From Ceratotherium simum simum (Eukaryota > Chordata > Mammalia > Perissodactyla > Rhinocerotidae), in assembly GCF_000283155.1 (NCBI RefSeq), contig NW_004454239.1:4013331-4077330 (forward strand): a stretch of 64,000 nucleotides of DNA, given 5' to 3'. The notes beneath the pieces are model-generated. The model was not told the DNA's origin. It saw only the letters and a program-made list of their open reading frames with translations, and searched no databases. Below, one piece after another: positions 23,541 through 34,030 of this stretch. Within the stretch, counting starts at the first letter, position 1, and each line of letters begins with the position of its first letter. The translations under genes were made by a program, and so were the position numbers.

Positions 23541-25313
23541 TAGTTAAGTTTTTGCCTCATGTGTTTTGACACTCTATTTTTAGGTGCATACACTTGAAGG
23601 ATTCTTATGACTTCTTGAGGAATTGACTCTATTATTATGTAATGTCTTCTTTTTCCTTGCTAATTTTCCTTGTTCTGAAATACGCTTTATCTGAAATTAA
23701 TATAGCTACTCCTATTTTCTTCTGATTAGAGTTAGCATGGTGTATTTTTCTCGACCCCTTTACTTTTAACTTATTTGTAGCTTTATATTTAAAATGGGGT
23801 TCTTGTAGACAACACAAAGTTGAGTCTTTTTAAAAAAATCCACTCTGACAGCCTCTGTCTCTTAATAAGTGTATTTGGATGATTCACATTTAAAGTGATT
23901 ATTGATGAATTGGATTAATATTACTGTTAATGTACTGTTAATATTACTATTAATGTAACTGTTTTCTAGTCACTGTACCTGTTCTTTGTTTTCTTTTTTC
24001 TCTTTTCTTCTTTTTCTGCCTTCTCTGGTTTGGAGTATTTTCTATTATTCCATTTTCTCTTTTCTCATAGCATATAAATTGTAGTTCTTTTTAAAAATTT
24101 TAGTGGTTGCCCTAGAGTTTTAAATATACATTTGCAACTATTCTAAGTCCACTTTCAAATAAGAGTATACTGCTTTACAGGTAGTGCAGAGTATTCCCAA
24201 TTCCTCTCTCCCATCCATTATAACACTGCTGTCATTAATTTCACTTATCTATATGCTATAATAATCCATTACTATTATTACTTTGAACAGCTATCCATTA
24301 GATCAACAAAGAGTAGGAAAAATGAAAGATTTTCTTTTACCTTCATTAATTCCTGCTCTGACATTCTTCCTTCCTTTACCTTCTGACCTATACCACCTTC
24401 CTTCTCTCAAAAGAACTTCTGTCAACATTTCTTGCAAGACAGACCTACTGGCAACAAATTCTTTCAGTTTTTGTTTCTCTGAGAAAGTTTTTATTTCTCC
24501 TTCATTTTGAGGGATGATTTCACTGGATATAGAATTCTAGTTTCCCGCCTCCTCCCTCCGCCGCCCCTGACACTTTAAATATTTCACTCCATTCTCCTTG
24601 CTTACATGGTTTCTGAAGAGGAGTCCAATGTAATTCTTATCCTTGTTCCTCTATAGTAAAGGTGTCCCACCCTCCCACCCCTGGCTTCTTTCAAGATTTT
24701 CTCTTTGTCTTTGGTTTTCTCCAGTTTCAGAATGATATGCGTAGGTGTAGATGTTTTGGTATGTCACCTGTTTGGTGTTCGCTGAGTCCCCTGGCTTTGT
24801 GGTTTGGTGTTATTAATTTTGGAAAACTCTCAGCCATTATTACAGCAAATATTTCTTCTGCTCCTTTACCTCTTTCTTCTCCTTCTGGTATTCCAATCAC
24901 TTGTATATTACACCTTTTGTAATTGTCCCACAGTTCTTGGATATTCTATTCTGGGTTTTTTTCTTCTTTTTTTCTTTCATTTTTTTTCTTTACATTTCAG
25001 TTTGGCAAGTTTCTATTGACGTATCTCCAAGCTCATTGATTCTTTATTTGACCATATTCAGTCTACTGATAAGCCCATCAAAGATGTTCTTTATTTGTTT
25101 TTGATTCTTAGCATTTTCTTTTGATCTTTTTTAGCGTTCCCATCTCTTTGCTTACATTACCCATCTGTCTTGCATATTGTCTACATTTTCCATTAAAGTC
25201 CTTTAACATATTAATCATAATTATTTTGAATTTCCTATCTGATAATTCCAAAATCTGTGTAATATCTCAGCCTGGATCTAATGCTTGCCTTGTCTCTTCA
25301 AACTGTTATTTCT

Positions 25314-25528
25314 GGGCCGGCCCCGTGGCTTAGCGGTTAAGTGTGCTCGCTCTGCTGCTGGCGGCCCAGGTTCGGATCCTGGGCACGCACCGAGGAACCG
25401 CTTCTCCGGCCATGCTGAGGCTGTGTCCCACATACAGCAACTAGAAGGATGTGCAGCTATGACATACAACTATCTACTGGGGCTTTGGGGGAAAAATAAA
25501 TAAATAAATAAAATTAAAAAAAAACAAC
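25314..25528 (+). mobile_element. ERE SINE
   Basis: Flanked by a perfect 13 bp target duplication AACTGTTATTTCT (25301-25313, 25529-25541). It lies in L1M sequence. Confidence 0.97.
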
Positions 25529-26539
25529 AACTGTTATTTCTTGCCTTTTAGCATACCTTGTAATTGCTGAAAGCTGGATATGATGTATTGGGTAATATAA
25601 ACTGAAGTTAATAGGATTTAGTGTGAGATTTATGTTAATCTGGCCAGTAGCTGGACTATGCTTAATGTTTGCTATAGCTGTAGGTGCCAGAGGCTTCAGT
25701 TTCCTCTAGAGTCTTTGCTTTCCCCTCTGTTGTCTCTGGGATTCCCTGAGATCTCATTCTTAGAGTCTGTGTCCTGTAGCTCTTACAAGTTGCAACCCAC
25801 TGTTATTACACAGGAGCCCTATCGATGTCATGCTATGGTGTGTGGGAGGGGAAGGATTCTGTAATCTTATAATTAAATCTCATCTTTTAGTGGGTCTGAG
25901 TCCCTGAAGTCCCTGAGTTCTGAAGTCTGAAAAACTTCAGAAGTGTTTCTCAGGCTTGTTTCCCTTTTCCCCTTTGGTGAGACAGAAAAGCTAGAGGGGC
26001 CAGGCGTTGGCTAATTGACATTCCCTCAAAGAGATAAGGCTCTGGTAATATCATTCACCTAGGAGAACAGGCCTTTGTTATAGAGAACACTCTGAGTGTA
26101 TTTCAAAAAGGTTACTTTTCCCCTTTCTCTGCCCCAAAAATGAGGGGGTTGGGTTTCTCAGATTTTCACCCTGAGAACCTAGTGGGGTTCCTAACAGTTT
26201 ATCACACTCAAGCTAATCCATACTCACTCTCATCAAAATTACCATTTAAGTGTTCCTAACAGTTTATGGCTCCAGCGGCGTTTGCTCCAAGTAAGCTGAT
26301 CTTGGTTGTTATTATCTATGTTTTTCCATCTCTCCACAATTCAGGGTGGTGGTTTTCCCTGTGCCCTCAATTCTCTGAAGGGTTTAAGAAAAGTCATTTA
26401 TTTTTGGTTTGTTCAATTTTTTCCTTTATTGTAAGGACAGAAGTGACGACTTCTAAGCTCCTTAAATGTCAGAGCTGCAACCAGAAGTCCTAGATTTTTT
26501 CACAGGTATTCAAAGTTTAATTTCCAAAAAAGTCATTAT

Positions 26540-27070
26540 AATATTTCACATCCTCAAAATCAATGATTCAATATTCATTTACTTGCATTGTCACCAGTGC
26601 TGGATGTTATAAATCTTTGTAATTTCCCAGCTAGCTCTGCAGCTATGTTGTCCATGTCACTAAGTGCTAGCCAGGAGGATGTGAAGGAAAGTAATGTGGG
26701 AAACTTCAGATCCCTGTTCTTAAAGTAAACTGATGTGCCTCCTTTCCCCTCCTCCACTTGGCCCCTTGGGATGTGAATGTGACGGTGTGCCATCTTGGGC
26801 TGGGCGAATAAGGTCACCACCCTCGGGGTGATGGAAAACAAGAAAGAAGATCCACACCAGTCCTGTACTACCTAACTGCAGACTATTAAATGTGAGGATA
26901 GAAAAATCAGTTTTCATCTTATTTTAAGGCACTATTATTTCAGGTCTCTTACAGCCCACTAAATCTCTATCTCAAAACATTAGCCCTATCTTTAACAATA
27001 AAGGGACTTGAAGGAATTTAAATCAAACCCACTCCAGTCTCCTGAGTTATATGCCACTGTTTTCTAGTAT
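26540..27070. other. Noncoding sequence, nothing recognised
   Basis: No exon-like ORF or named repeat seen. Confidence 0.45.
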
Positions 27071-27084
27071 TTTCATTGTCTTTT

Positions 27085-27283
27085 ATAATTTTATTTATTT
27101 ATTTTTCCCCCAAAGCCCCAGTAGATAGTTGTATGTCATAGCTGCACATCCTTCTAGTTGCTGTATATGGGACACAGCCTCAGCATGGCCGGAGAAGCGG
27201 TGCGTCCCTGCGCGCCCGGGATCCGAATCCCGGCGGCCAGCAGCGGAGCGCGTGCCGTTAACCGCTAAGCCACGGGGCCGGTG
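27085..27283 (-). mobile_element. ERE SINE
   Basis: Antisense copy with target duplication TTTCAYTGTCTTTT on both sides. It is the last ERE copy before a 20 kb stretch with none. Confidence 0.94.
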
Positions 27284-28689
27284 CATTTCACTGTCTTTTT
27301 AAATGCTGTACGTCACTTCTGCTATTTTGTTCCACTGTCAATGTTGTTTTCTATTTACACACATTTTAACATTTTCTTTGCCCACCATTCCTTCTTGGTT
27401 CTCAAATCCTCCATCTGGGACCACTTATATTATTAATAGCATGCCAATACTTCTCTTCAGCCCCCCTCACTACACACCTCTTTAGTCCATGACAACGAGT
27501 TTTGAAGAGACTGGGTGAGACACAGGTGAGACCCAGCTGAAGGAAAAGTGAACCCCCTGGGACAGAAGGAGTGCACCCTAGCCTAGGAGCACAGGATCAT
27601 GGGAAAGAGTGAAGAGCCAGCAGAAGCACAGAGGCCAGACGGAGCGGCTCGGACCCTGGGATTGGGATGTGGCAAGCAAATATGGAGAGAGTGTGCTTCT
27701 GAGGCAGTATTTGGAGATTCCCAGACTGACCACGACCCCCAGCCATACTTTGGACTGGAGGAAACACCCCCAGAGGCGTCATGATGAAGAATATCCTATC
27801 CAGGACCACAAGGGGAAACGTGCAGAGCGCCAACCCAAGGTCTGAGAATCTTGCAGACAGGGCGAAAAAGAAAAATACACAGAGAGAGACAGGGAGAAAG
27901 AGCGCTTTCCAAGGAACAACCTTCATCCCTCCCGCCCTCTCTGGGGGATTGAATTCCCAGTCAAAAGAGTGGAAGCCAGAAGATGAAGTGCTGGTAGGCG
28001 GAAACAGACAGCCCCACTGGCAGTGGGTGAGTGGTGAAGTGGCCATAACGTCTGCCGTTGAGTCGACCCTGCCCTCCCCAAGCGACTCTCCTTGATCGTG
28101 GTACTAGGGTTATGGAAGATTTTAGCACTGAGGGTGAGTAGGGGGCGCATTAGAGTCATAAGCACGTTCTCTGACCTCTTTTGGCATTTTTCCTCCAAGT
28201 CTAAAATGAGTTCCTGATCAGGTCTTGTGTTCCTGTATTTGGAAATGTCTCCCTCAGGCTGGAGAGGGGCTTCCTACAACTGCCGGTCCAAGCCAGGCAC
28301 ACCTTAAGAAAACCCAGGAAAGACTTTAAGGAAGAAAACAAAAATTCACACTCAGCCACACAGCGAAACACAGCAACACAGCCACCAGGTCACCGGGAGG
28401 AATGGGGACCTCAGGATGTCCAGGCCCAGCGGGTAAGCGACATCCCTCCACCGGGACGGGCAGCTCCGGGGGCTCGGGCTGTGGCTCCAGGCGCCGAAGC
28501 GCCTGAGGGAGCAAAGCCGCCCAGAAGCACACAGGCAGTCCCCTCTTGGAGTCACAGGCCAGATCCCTTTCGGGACAGTCCGAAGCACACCTTCAAGGCC
28601 AACTTGAGGAAGGGAGATCACCCCTAGGCTCCTGATCCGGCTTGGTCATCCTAGACCCTGCCTGGGCTTCCTCCATTCTCAGGACCCCC

Positions 28690-28800
28690 AACCTCCCATT
28701 CATCCATCTATCTATCTTTCCTTCCTTCTAACTTCATACCTTCCTTTTTCTTTCCTTCCTTTTTTCCTTCCTTCCTTCCCTCCTTCTTCCCATCCATCCA
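28690..28800. repeat. Pyrimidine microsatellite (CATC)n / (TTCC)n
   Basis: A run of CATC and CTTCCTTCC repeats in unit 1. A shortened counterpart flanks the insertion in unit 2 (31381-31430 and 32600-32625). Confidence 0.85.
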
Positions 28801-28849
28801 TGTATCTGAAGGACCCGCTGGAAAACAGGTCACAGTCCGACACTAAAGC

Positions 28850-29370
28850 ACCGGCCACAGCCTGTGCCTGCACGTGTCCAACACCAGAGGGCGCTCCTGC
28901 CACCTCTGAGCCTCGGGGCCAGATCGCTTAGCAACTGCGTGGGTCGTTGTGGGGGGGGGGGGGAGGCGCTCAGTTGACCGCACGTGCGCAGTTGGTTGGC
29001 CGGCTGCGACTCCAGGAAGTTGGGCCCCGGAGGTGAGGCGGGGACGGTGGGGGAGAGGAGGAAGGATGGGAGAGGGGGAGGGAGTAGGGAGGGCATGCCA
29101 GCCCTACTCTCCTCAGGCCTTCGAGTCCCAAATCTCTAGGTGGCTGCCGCCACCATCTCCATATCCTCTGCGGCCGCGCCGCCCTCTCCCGCCGCCCGCC
29201 CCAGGCACCGCCCCAACTGCCACCGTCACAGCCACCCCTGTGGCAGCCTTCCTTGGTCGCGAGACGCGGGCAGGCCGGGCCCCTCTGTGGACCCAAATCT
29301 GGACCTGGGTGGGTGGGAATGGGGTCAGATGGGGAGATGTGATCCGGTGAGTTGCGGGTGATGAAGATCC
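28850..29370. promoter_or_regulatory. GC-rich promoter-like block of duplication unit 1
   Basis: A CpG-rich block starting with a CTCF-type motif and GCTTAGCAAC. It contains a long G tract (28952-28964), CACGTGCGCAGTTGG (NRF1-like half site) and GGCGG runs. The equivalent block in unit 2 keeps CATGCGCAGTTGG and AGCAACCG. It could be a CpG-island promoter for a noncoding transcript. Direction is unclear. Confidence 0.4.
28880..28897 (+). promoter_or_regulatory. CTCF-type motif, unit 1
   Basis: AACACCAGAGGGCGCTCC matches the CTCF core CCASYAGRKGGCRS on the plus strand. Confidence 0.6.
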
Positions 29371-29815
29371 CCGAGTCCCGACCTGGGTGATGGTTGGGTC
29401 AACCACAAATCTCTTGACCCTGGGACCCATGCCTCCCCAAGACATGAGCAGAGGAGGCCCATGCCCTGCTGCCACAGCCCAGGGGTCCCTGCCTGTCCCA
29501 GTGCCTCCCAGAAATCTATTGAAAGCCCCTCCACCCCCCACTGGTTTCCCCACCCACAAAACCACCGTCTTCCCTCAGGTAGTACCTGGGCATGGCCCTC
29601 CAGGACATGGCCGTGGAGAAACAGCCCAGGCATAGACCGCTGGTGGGCACTTGGGCCACTGACAGAAATCCTCCGTGTCAGGCCTTCGTCACCTCCTCAG
29701 TGGGGATCATCCTGAAAGGGCTCTAGCCATTCTTGAAGGAACCATGTTGAAGAACAAGCAGTTTCTTCCAGCCCATGTGATTGTCACTGACAGTTTCCTC
29801 AACGGCTTTCTGGGC

Positions 29816-30150
29816 TCTGTCCCCTCCCTTGTTCCAAATTCTGGTGATGGCAGCACCCCACCTCTGGGGACATCTGCCAAAACTCATCAGAACACCAACA
29901 AAAATGCGGTGTGTTTTCCTTGACGTGAATTATGCCGAAAGACAGGTTTATGGATAGGTCCAGGGGAGTTACCAACATATGTTCAGTCATAGGCGAAAGA
30001 CACGGAAGGGAAACACTCAGTCTGGACCAGGAAGGGAATCTCTGTTCTGAGTTTAAAAACAAAACCAAACCAACCAAGGAAATGAAAAAAAGGTGTGCTC
30101 GTGACTGAAGGAGAACGGAAGCCACGAGCTGAGCAGAAGGCTTGAAGAAG
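29816..30150. other. Spacer between the duplication units
   Basis: About 335 bp that is not part of the repeat unit, with no gene. It contains runs such as ACAAAACCAAACCAACC. Confidence 0.5.
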
Positions 30151-31414
30151 AGGTGAGACCCAGCTGAAGGAAAAGTGAACCCACTGGGCCAGAAGGCATG
30201 CACCCTAGCCTAGGAGCACAGGATCATGGGAAAGAGTGAAGAGCCAGCAGAAGCGCAGAGGACAGAAAGACCGGATCAGACCCTGTGGCATTGGGATCTG
30301 GCAAGAAAAGTTGGAGAGGGAGAGTATGTTACTGTGGCAGAGATTCCCTGACTGACCACGACCCCCAGGCATGCTTTAGTCCGCAGGAAGAAGCTTCAGA
30401 GGGGTCACCATCAAGACTGTCCTATCCAGGACCACAAGAGGAAACGTGCAGAGAGCCAACCCCGGGTCTGAGAAGTCTGCAGACAGAGTAAGATAGAAAA
30501 AGAAAAAAGAAAAAAAAAAAAAAAAAGAAGAGACAGAGAGACAGGGAGAAGGAGCTCTTTCCAAGGAAAAACCCTGGTCCTGAAAACGCCCCACCCCTAG
30601 ACCTACACTCACCCCCTAGGGACAGACTTCTCAGTAAAAAGAGTGGAAGCCAGAAGATGAAGTGCTGGTAGGCCGAAACAGACAGCTCAGCTGGCGGTGG
30701 GCCAGCAGTGAGTGGGCCATAAAGTCTGCAGTCGAGTCGATCCTGCTGTCCCCAAGCGACTCTCCTCTTCTTGATCCTGGTGCTAGTGTTGGGGAAGATT
30801 GGAGGATTGGGGGAAGCGGGGTGGTAGGGTGGCACCAGAGTCCTGAGCACCTTCCCTGAGCTCTTTGGCCATGTTTCCTTCAAGGGTAAAATGAGTCCCT
30901 GGTCAGGTCTTTCTGTGTTCTTGTGTTTGGAAAGGTGTCTCTCAGGATGGACAGGCGCTTCCCACAACTGCCGGTCTGAAGCCATCACCAAGCCAGGCAC
31001 CCCTTAGGAAAACTCAGGAGAGACTTCAAGGAGGAAAAAAAATTTACACTCAACCACACAGCAAGACAGCCATGGTCACTGGGAGGAATGGGGTCTGCAG
31101 GATGCCCAGGCCCAGTGAATAAGCCTCATCCTTTCACCAGGACAGGCAGCCACAGGCTTGGGCTACGGCTCCAGGTGCTGAAGCCCCTGAACAAGCAAAG
31201 CCAACCAGAAGCACACAAGAAATCCCATTCTCGGGTCACAGGGCAGACCCCTTGCAGGACAGTCCCAGGCACAGCCTCCAAACCGACCTGAGGAAGGGAT
31301 ACCACCGCCTGGCTCCTGATCCTGCTGAGTCAGCCAGGCCTCTGCCCCGCCTTCCTCCACTCTTGGGAGCCCCAACCAGCCATTCATCCATCTATCCATC
31401 TTTCTTTCCTTTCT

Positions 31415-32605
31415 TTTTACTTTTTTTGACTGAAATAAAGAGTCTAAGTGATATTAGTGAAGGAGTTTATTCAATAATTACCATGAAGTGTTCAAATTCC
31501 TGGAAGCAGTTCCTGGAAAACAGAGTGCTCTGTTGGAACTACTCTGAGGTGTGTGAGTTTAAGTGTAGTTTATCTCTCTTTCACAAAACAGTGTACATGC
31601 AGGGAAGAGGAAAAGAGAAAAACTTAGAACTAGATTTCAAAAAAAAAAAGGATAGAGTATGTCGGGGGAAGAGGGAGGATCTCCCTCTGCCCTTTTCCTT
31701 AAGGTTCTTATGGCTGGCCAAATAATTAACAAGACAGGTTAGCAGGAGAAAATAATACTAAGTTTAATAACATGTATACGTGGAAGAAAGCAGAAATTCT
31801 CGTCTTAAATACCATGTTCAGCCAACGACAAAGGAGGATGTTGGGGGTGGGGGGAGTCAGTTACAGGAGATTACCACTAAAGCACAGTAAACAAGAGTAA
31901 GGTTATTATGCAGATTTAAGGCCTCACCTTTCACATTGATAAGCTTCTAGAAATGAGGCCATCCCCCCCTCTTCCCAAAACAGAGAGGGAGATACCTTTA
32001 CAAATGGAGATTTCCCTTATAAATGTAAATGTTTGTCTGGCAACTCCTTGCAGGGCCATCCAGAGAATGTGGCCAGAGAGACAGAACTTCCGATAAGAGG
32101 GGCTTGTTGGTGCCTTTCCTATTGTAACATTTATCCTACATTATCTTTACAGCCATCATGATAGATCTGTTCCAGAAAGGAGCCACCATGCCAAATTCTT
32201 TAGGCAGTTAGTGGGGGAGGTCAAACGTCCCTCAGAGAAAACAATCAAGGTAAAGAGATATTTTAGGATGGTCAAATCTTGATCTCCCACAAGTACATCT
32301 GGACTTTTCTCTTGGTTGAAGGTAACATAAACAAGAATTTCTTGGTTACATCAAACAAGTTCAGAGATGCTGATGTTATCTATGTGTGGAGGGAGGCAAG
32401 GACCACGGTCGTTAATTATTTCCCCAATCTCTAATAAATGCAGCTGGGAAATGTGAGAGCGAGGTACTCCTTGATCTTTTCCTATTGAGGATCTGTCCAG
32501 CTGGGGTCTTCAGTCACGAGGTGTGGGTTGCAAGGTCATTTTGACACAGATTGAAGACGGCCTGCACCACTGCTTCACACCAAAAGTCTGTCCACACTTT
32601 CGTTC
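31415..32605 (-). mobile_element. Insertion specific to duplication unit 2, probably ERV/LTR-derived
   Basis: This block is absent from unit 1, where a TTCC-rich tract continues directly into the GGACCCRCTGG sequence. It contains antisense AATAAA motifs (for example TTTATT near 31469), AT-rich stretches and no long ORF. I do not recognise the family. Several nested elements are possible. Confidence 0.45.
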
Positions 32606-32694
32606 TTCCTTCCTTCCTCCCTCCACTGGAGGACCCACTGGAAAACACAGGCCACAGCCCACCACTAAAGCTGAAGAAACAGCCTGTGCCTGCA

Positions 32695-33130
32695 CCTTTC
32701 CACCACCAGAGGGCGCTCCCGCTCCCTCAGTACCTGGCAGCCACATTGCTTAGCAACCGTGGTGGTCACTGTGAGGTCAGAGGCACTCCTGCCTGCCCAT
32801 GCGCAGTTGGTAGCCCGGCTTCAACTCTCGGAAGCTGGGCTCCCGGAGTGGGTGGGGAGAGGAGGACGCAGGTGGGAGGATGCAGATGGGGAGGCAGTGT
32901 CCGCCTTCGTCTCCTTAGGTCCCGAGGTCCCAGATCTCTAGGTGGCTGCCGCTGCCCCGGCAGCCCCAGCCTCCGCCCCAGCTGCCACCATCACCACCCG
33001 GACTTAGTGGCGAGAGGCGCGCACGCCGGAGCCCCTCTGTGAAGCCGAATCTGGACCGGAGTGGGTGGGAATGCGGTCAGATGGGGGGTGGGAAGGATCA
33101 AATCCGGTGAGGCGGGGGCGGTGAAGCTCC
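32695..33130. promoter_or_regulatory. GC-rich promoter-like block of duplication unit 2
   Basis: Counterpart of the 28850-29370 block, with CCACCAGAGGGCGCTC, GCTTAGCAACCG, CATGCGCAGTTGG and CTCTAGGTGGCTGCC retained. It sits about 400-800 bp upstream of the H1-10 remnant. Confidence 0.4.
32699..32717 (+). promoter_or_regulatory. CTCF-type motif, unit 2
   Basis: CACCACCAGAGGGCGCTCC on the plus strand is the duplicate of the unit 1 site, with a slightly better match to the CTCF core. Confidence 0.62.
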
Positions 33131-33800
33131 GCCGTCCCGCTCCAAGTGGTGGTCGGGTCAACCGAAAATCTCTTGACCCTGGGACCGGTGCCTCCCCTCC
33201 TCCCCTAGACGTGGGCGGAGGAGACCCATGCCCTGCCGCCACAGCCCAAACGCCTTCCAGAAATCTGTTGAAAGCCACGCCCCTCCCCCCCCTTCGCCCC
33301 ACGCCCTTCCTTCAGGTAGTGGCCGTGGAGACCCAACTCAGGCATAGACCGCCGGTGGGCACTTGGGCGACTGACGGAAATTCTCCGTGTCAGGCCTTTG
33401 TCAGCTCCACGGTGGGGACAATCCTGAAAGAGCCCTAGCCGTCCTCAAAGGAACCACGCTGAATAAGGAGCAGTTTCTTCCAGGTCCATGTGATCGTCAC
33501 TAACAGTTTCCTCAAAGGCTTTCCGGGACAAGAAGGTTAAGAATGCGGCCAAGTCCAGCGTCCCCAAAGTTCCCAAGGGCCGCAAGTGGGCACGCCAGCC
33601 AGCTAGGTCTCTCCGGCGTTTGGTTTTTCTACTCCGAGTGTGTGTAGGTCTTGTACGTTTACCCGGGCCAGGGCCGCGGAACCTGTTCTGAGCCGAGGGA
33701 GGGGCTCGGGCCGCTCCACGCCTTCTTCATCCCTCCCATCCCCCGCCGTTGTAGTGATTTGTTGTTGTTTGTTTTAGATTTTTGAAACAGCCCTGTGCCC

Positions 33801-33862
33801 CCATTGGCTCTCGCCTGTGGCAACGGCTGTTGCCATGGTTACCAGCCCCTGTGCGCCAATGG
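33801..33862 (+). promoter_or_regulatory. RFX X-box flanked by two CCAAT boxes inside the H1-10 3' UTR
   Basis: The sequence GTTGCCATGGTTAC (33829-33842) reads GTAACCATGGCAAC on the minus strand and fits the X-box consensus GTNRCC-N(0-3)-RGYAAC. An inverted CCAAT (ATTGG, about 33803) lies upstream, and a direct CCAAT (33856-33860) lies downstream. The surroundings are CpG-rich. This layout is typical of promoters bound by RFX and NF-Y. Its position in a 3' UTR is unexpected. Confidence 0.55.
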
Positions 33863-34012
33863 CGGAGGCCGCGCCAGCCCATCCCAGCCGGGCGCCACGG
33901 CCTCCGCTCCGCCCTTTCCAGCTCCCCGCCCTCCCCGCCTTCGGGTGCGCGAGGAACAATCGTGCGGGGCGCGTGGCAGTTCTCGCCATCCCGTCAGCCT
34001 TTTTGGGTGCAC

Positions 34013-34018
34013 AATAAA
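34013..34018 (+). terminator. H1-10: Poly(A) signal of the H1-10 remnant
   Basis: AATAAA lies in GTGCACAATAAATTGTTT about 430 bases after the KGRK codons. It is followed by GT-rich sequence and no A tract, as expected for a genomic gene end. Confidence 0.7.
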
Positions 34019-34030
34019 TTGTTTAAACCT

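Larger units (their letters stand above)
21775..26500 (-). mobile_element. Cluster of antisense old LINE-1 (L1M) segments
   Basis: Successive antisense pieces include two L1 3' ends (21775-22330 with TTTCACTTAGCATGATG, and 22840-23310 with ATAGAACTCACCATTTTAA), ORF2 parts (22560-22835, 23540-24100) and further 5' parts to about 26500. SINEs sit at 22350, 23314 and 25314. Many stops are present and nothing is active. Confidence 0.75.
27524..29815. repeat. Tandem duplication, unit 1
   Basis: This segment is repeated at 30151-33527 in the same orientation. The first ~1.2 kb aligns at an offset near 2627; 56 consecutive bases starting at 27572 are identical to those at 30199. After a pyrimidine-rich microsatellite (about 28690-28800) the match resumes at an offset near 3800 because unit 2 carries an insertion. 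Ends of the match are AGGTGAGACCCAGCTG on the left and ACAGTTTCCTCAA(C/A)GGCTTTC on the right. No convincing coding gene is seen in it. Acceptor-like CTTCCCTCAG and CAAATCTCTAG sites suggest possible noncoding exons. Confidence 0.88.
30151..33527. repeat. Tandem duplication, unit 2 (abuts the H1-10 remnant)
   Basis: This is the second copy of the 27524-29815 segment, enlarged by about 1.2 kb of inserted sequence (31415-32605). Its right-hand homology stops at GGCTTTCCGGG and the H1-10 C-terminal codons start immediately. Unit 1 instead continues into about 335 bp of unrelated spacer. The two copies differ by many scattered substitutions and small indels, so the duplication is not very recent. 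Confidence 0.88.
33530..34030 (+). pseudogene. H1-10: 3' terminal remnant of linker histone H1-10 (H1FX) with 3' UTR
   Basis: From 33530 the plus strand encodes KKVKNAAKSSVPKVPKGRK, which closely matches the C-terminus of histone H1.10. In place of a stop after GRK there is TGG, so the frame runs on into what should be 3' UTR. The 3' UTR ends with AATAAA at 34013-34018, and no poly(A) tail follows, so this is the genomic gene end and not a processed copy. The globular domain and most of the tail are absent upstream, where the end of a tandemly duplicated unrelated segment abuts at about 33527. Position and strand (convergent with HMCES) fit human 3q21, where H1-10 is the next gene. It could be a true lineage-specific loss, a relocation of the 5' part, or an assembly collapse of the very GC-rich coding sequence. 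Confidence 0.82.

Noticed and set aside
25285..25503. Recurring 60-90 codon ORFs containing [21 protein letters not shown] peptides
   Set aside because: They recur at every ERE SINE and are reading frames through the tRNA-derived repeat, not genes.
28952..28964. G tract as a possible G-quadruplex switch
   Set aside because: A simple homopolymer that may also be a sequencing artefact; no supporting context.
28970..29565. 100-150 codon ORFs in the GC-rich block of unit 1
   Set aside because: They are not conserved in frame in the unit 2 copy, so coding function is unlikely.
30422..31000. 192-codon minus-strand ORF in duplication unit 2
   Set aside because: Contains a long run from a poly(A) tract and has no intact counterpart in unit 1.
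1..33500. Search for RPL32P3/SNORA7B, EFCAB12 and MBD4, the next genes beyond H1-10 in human
   Set aside because: No matching exons or snoRNA sequence recognised. They probably lie beyond the left edge.
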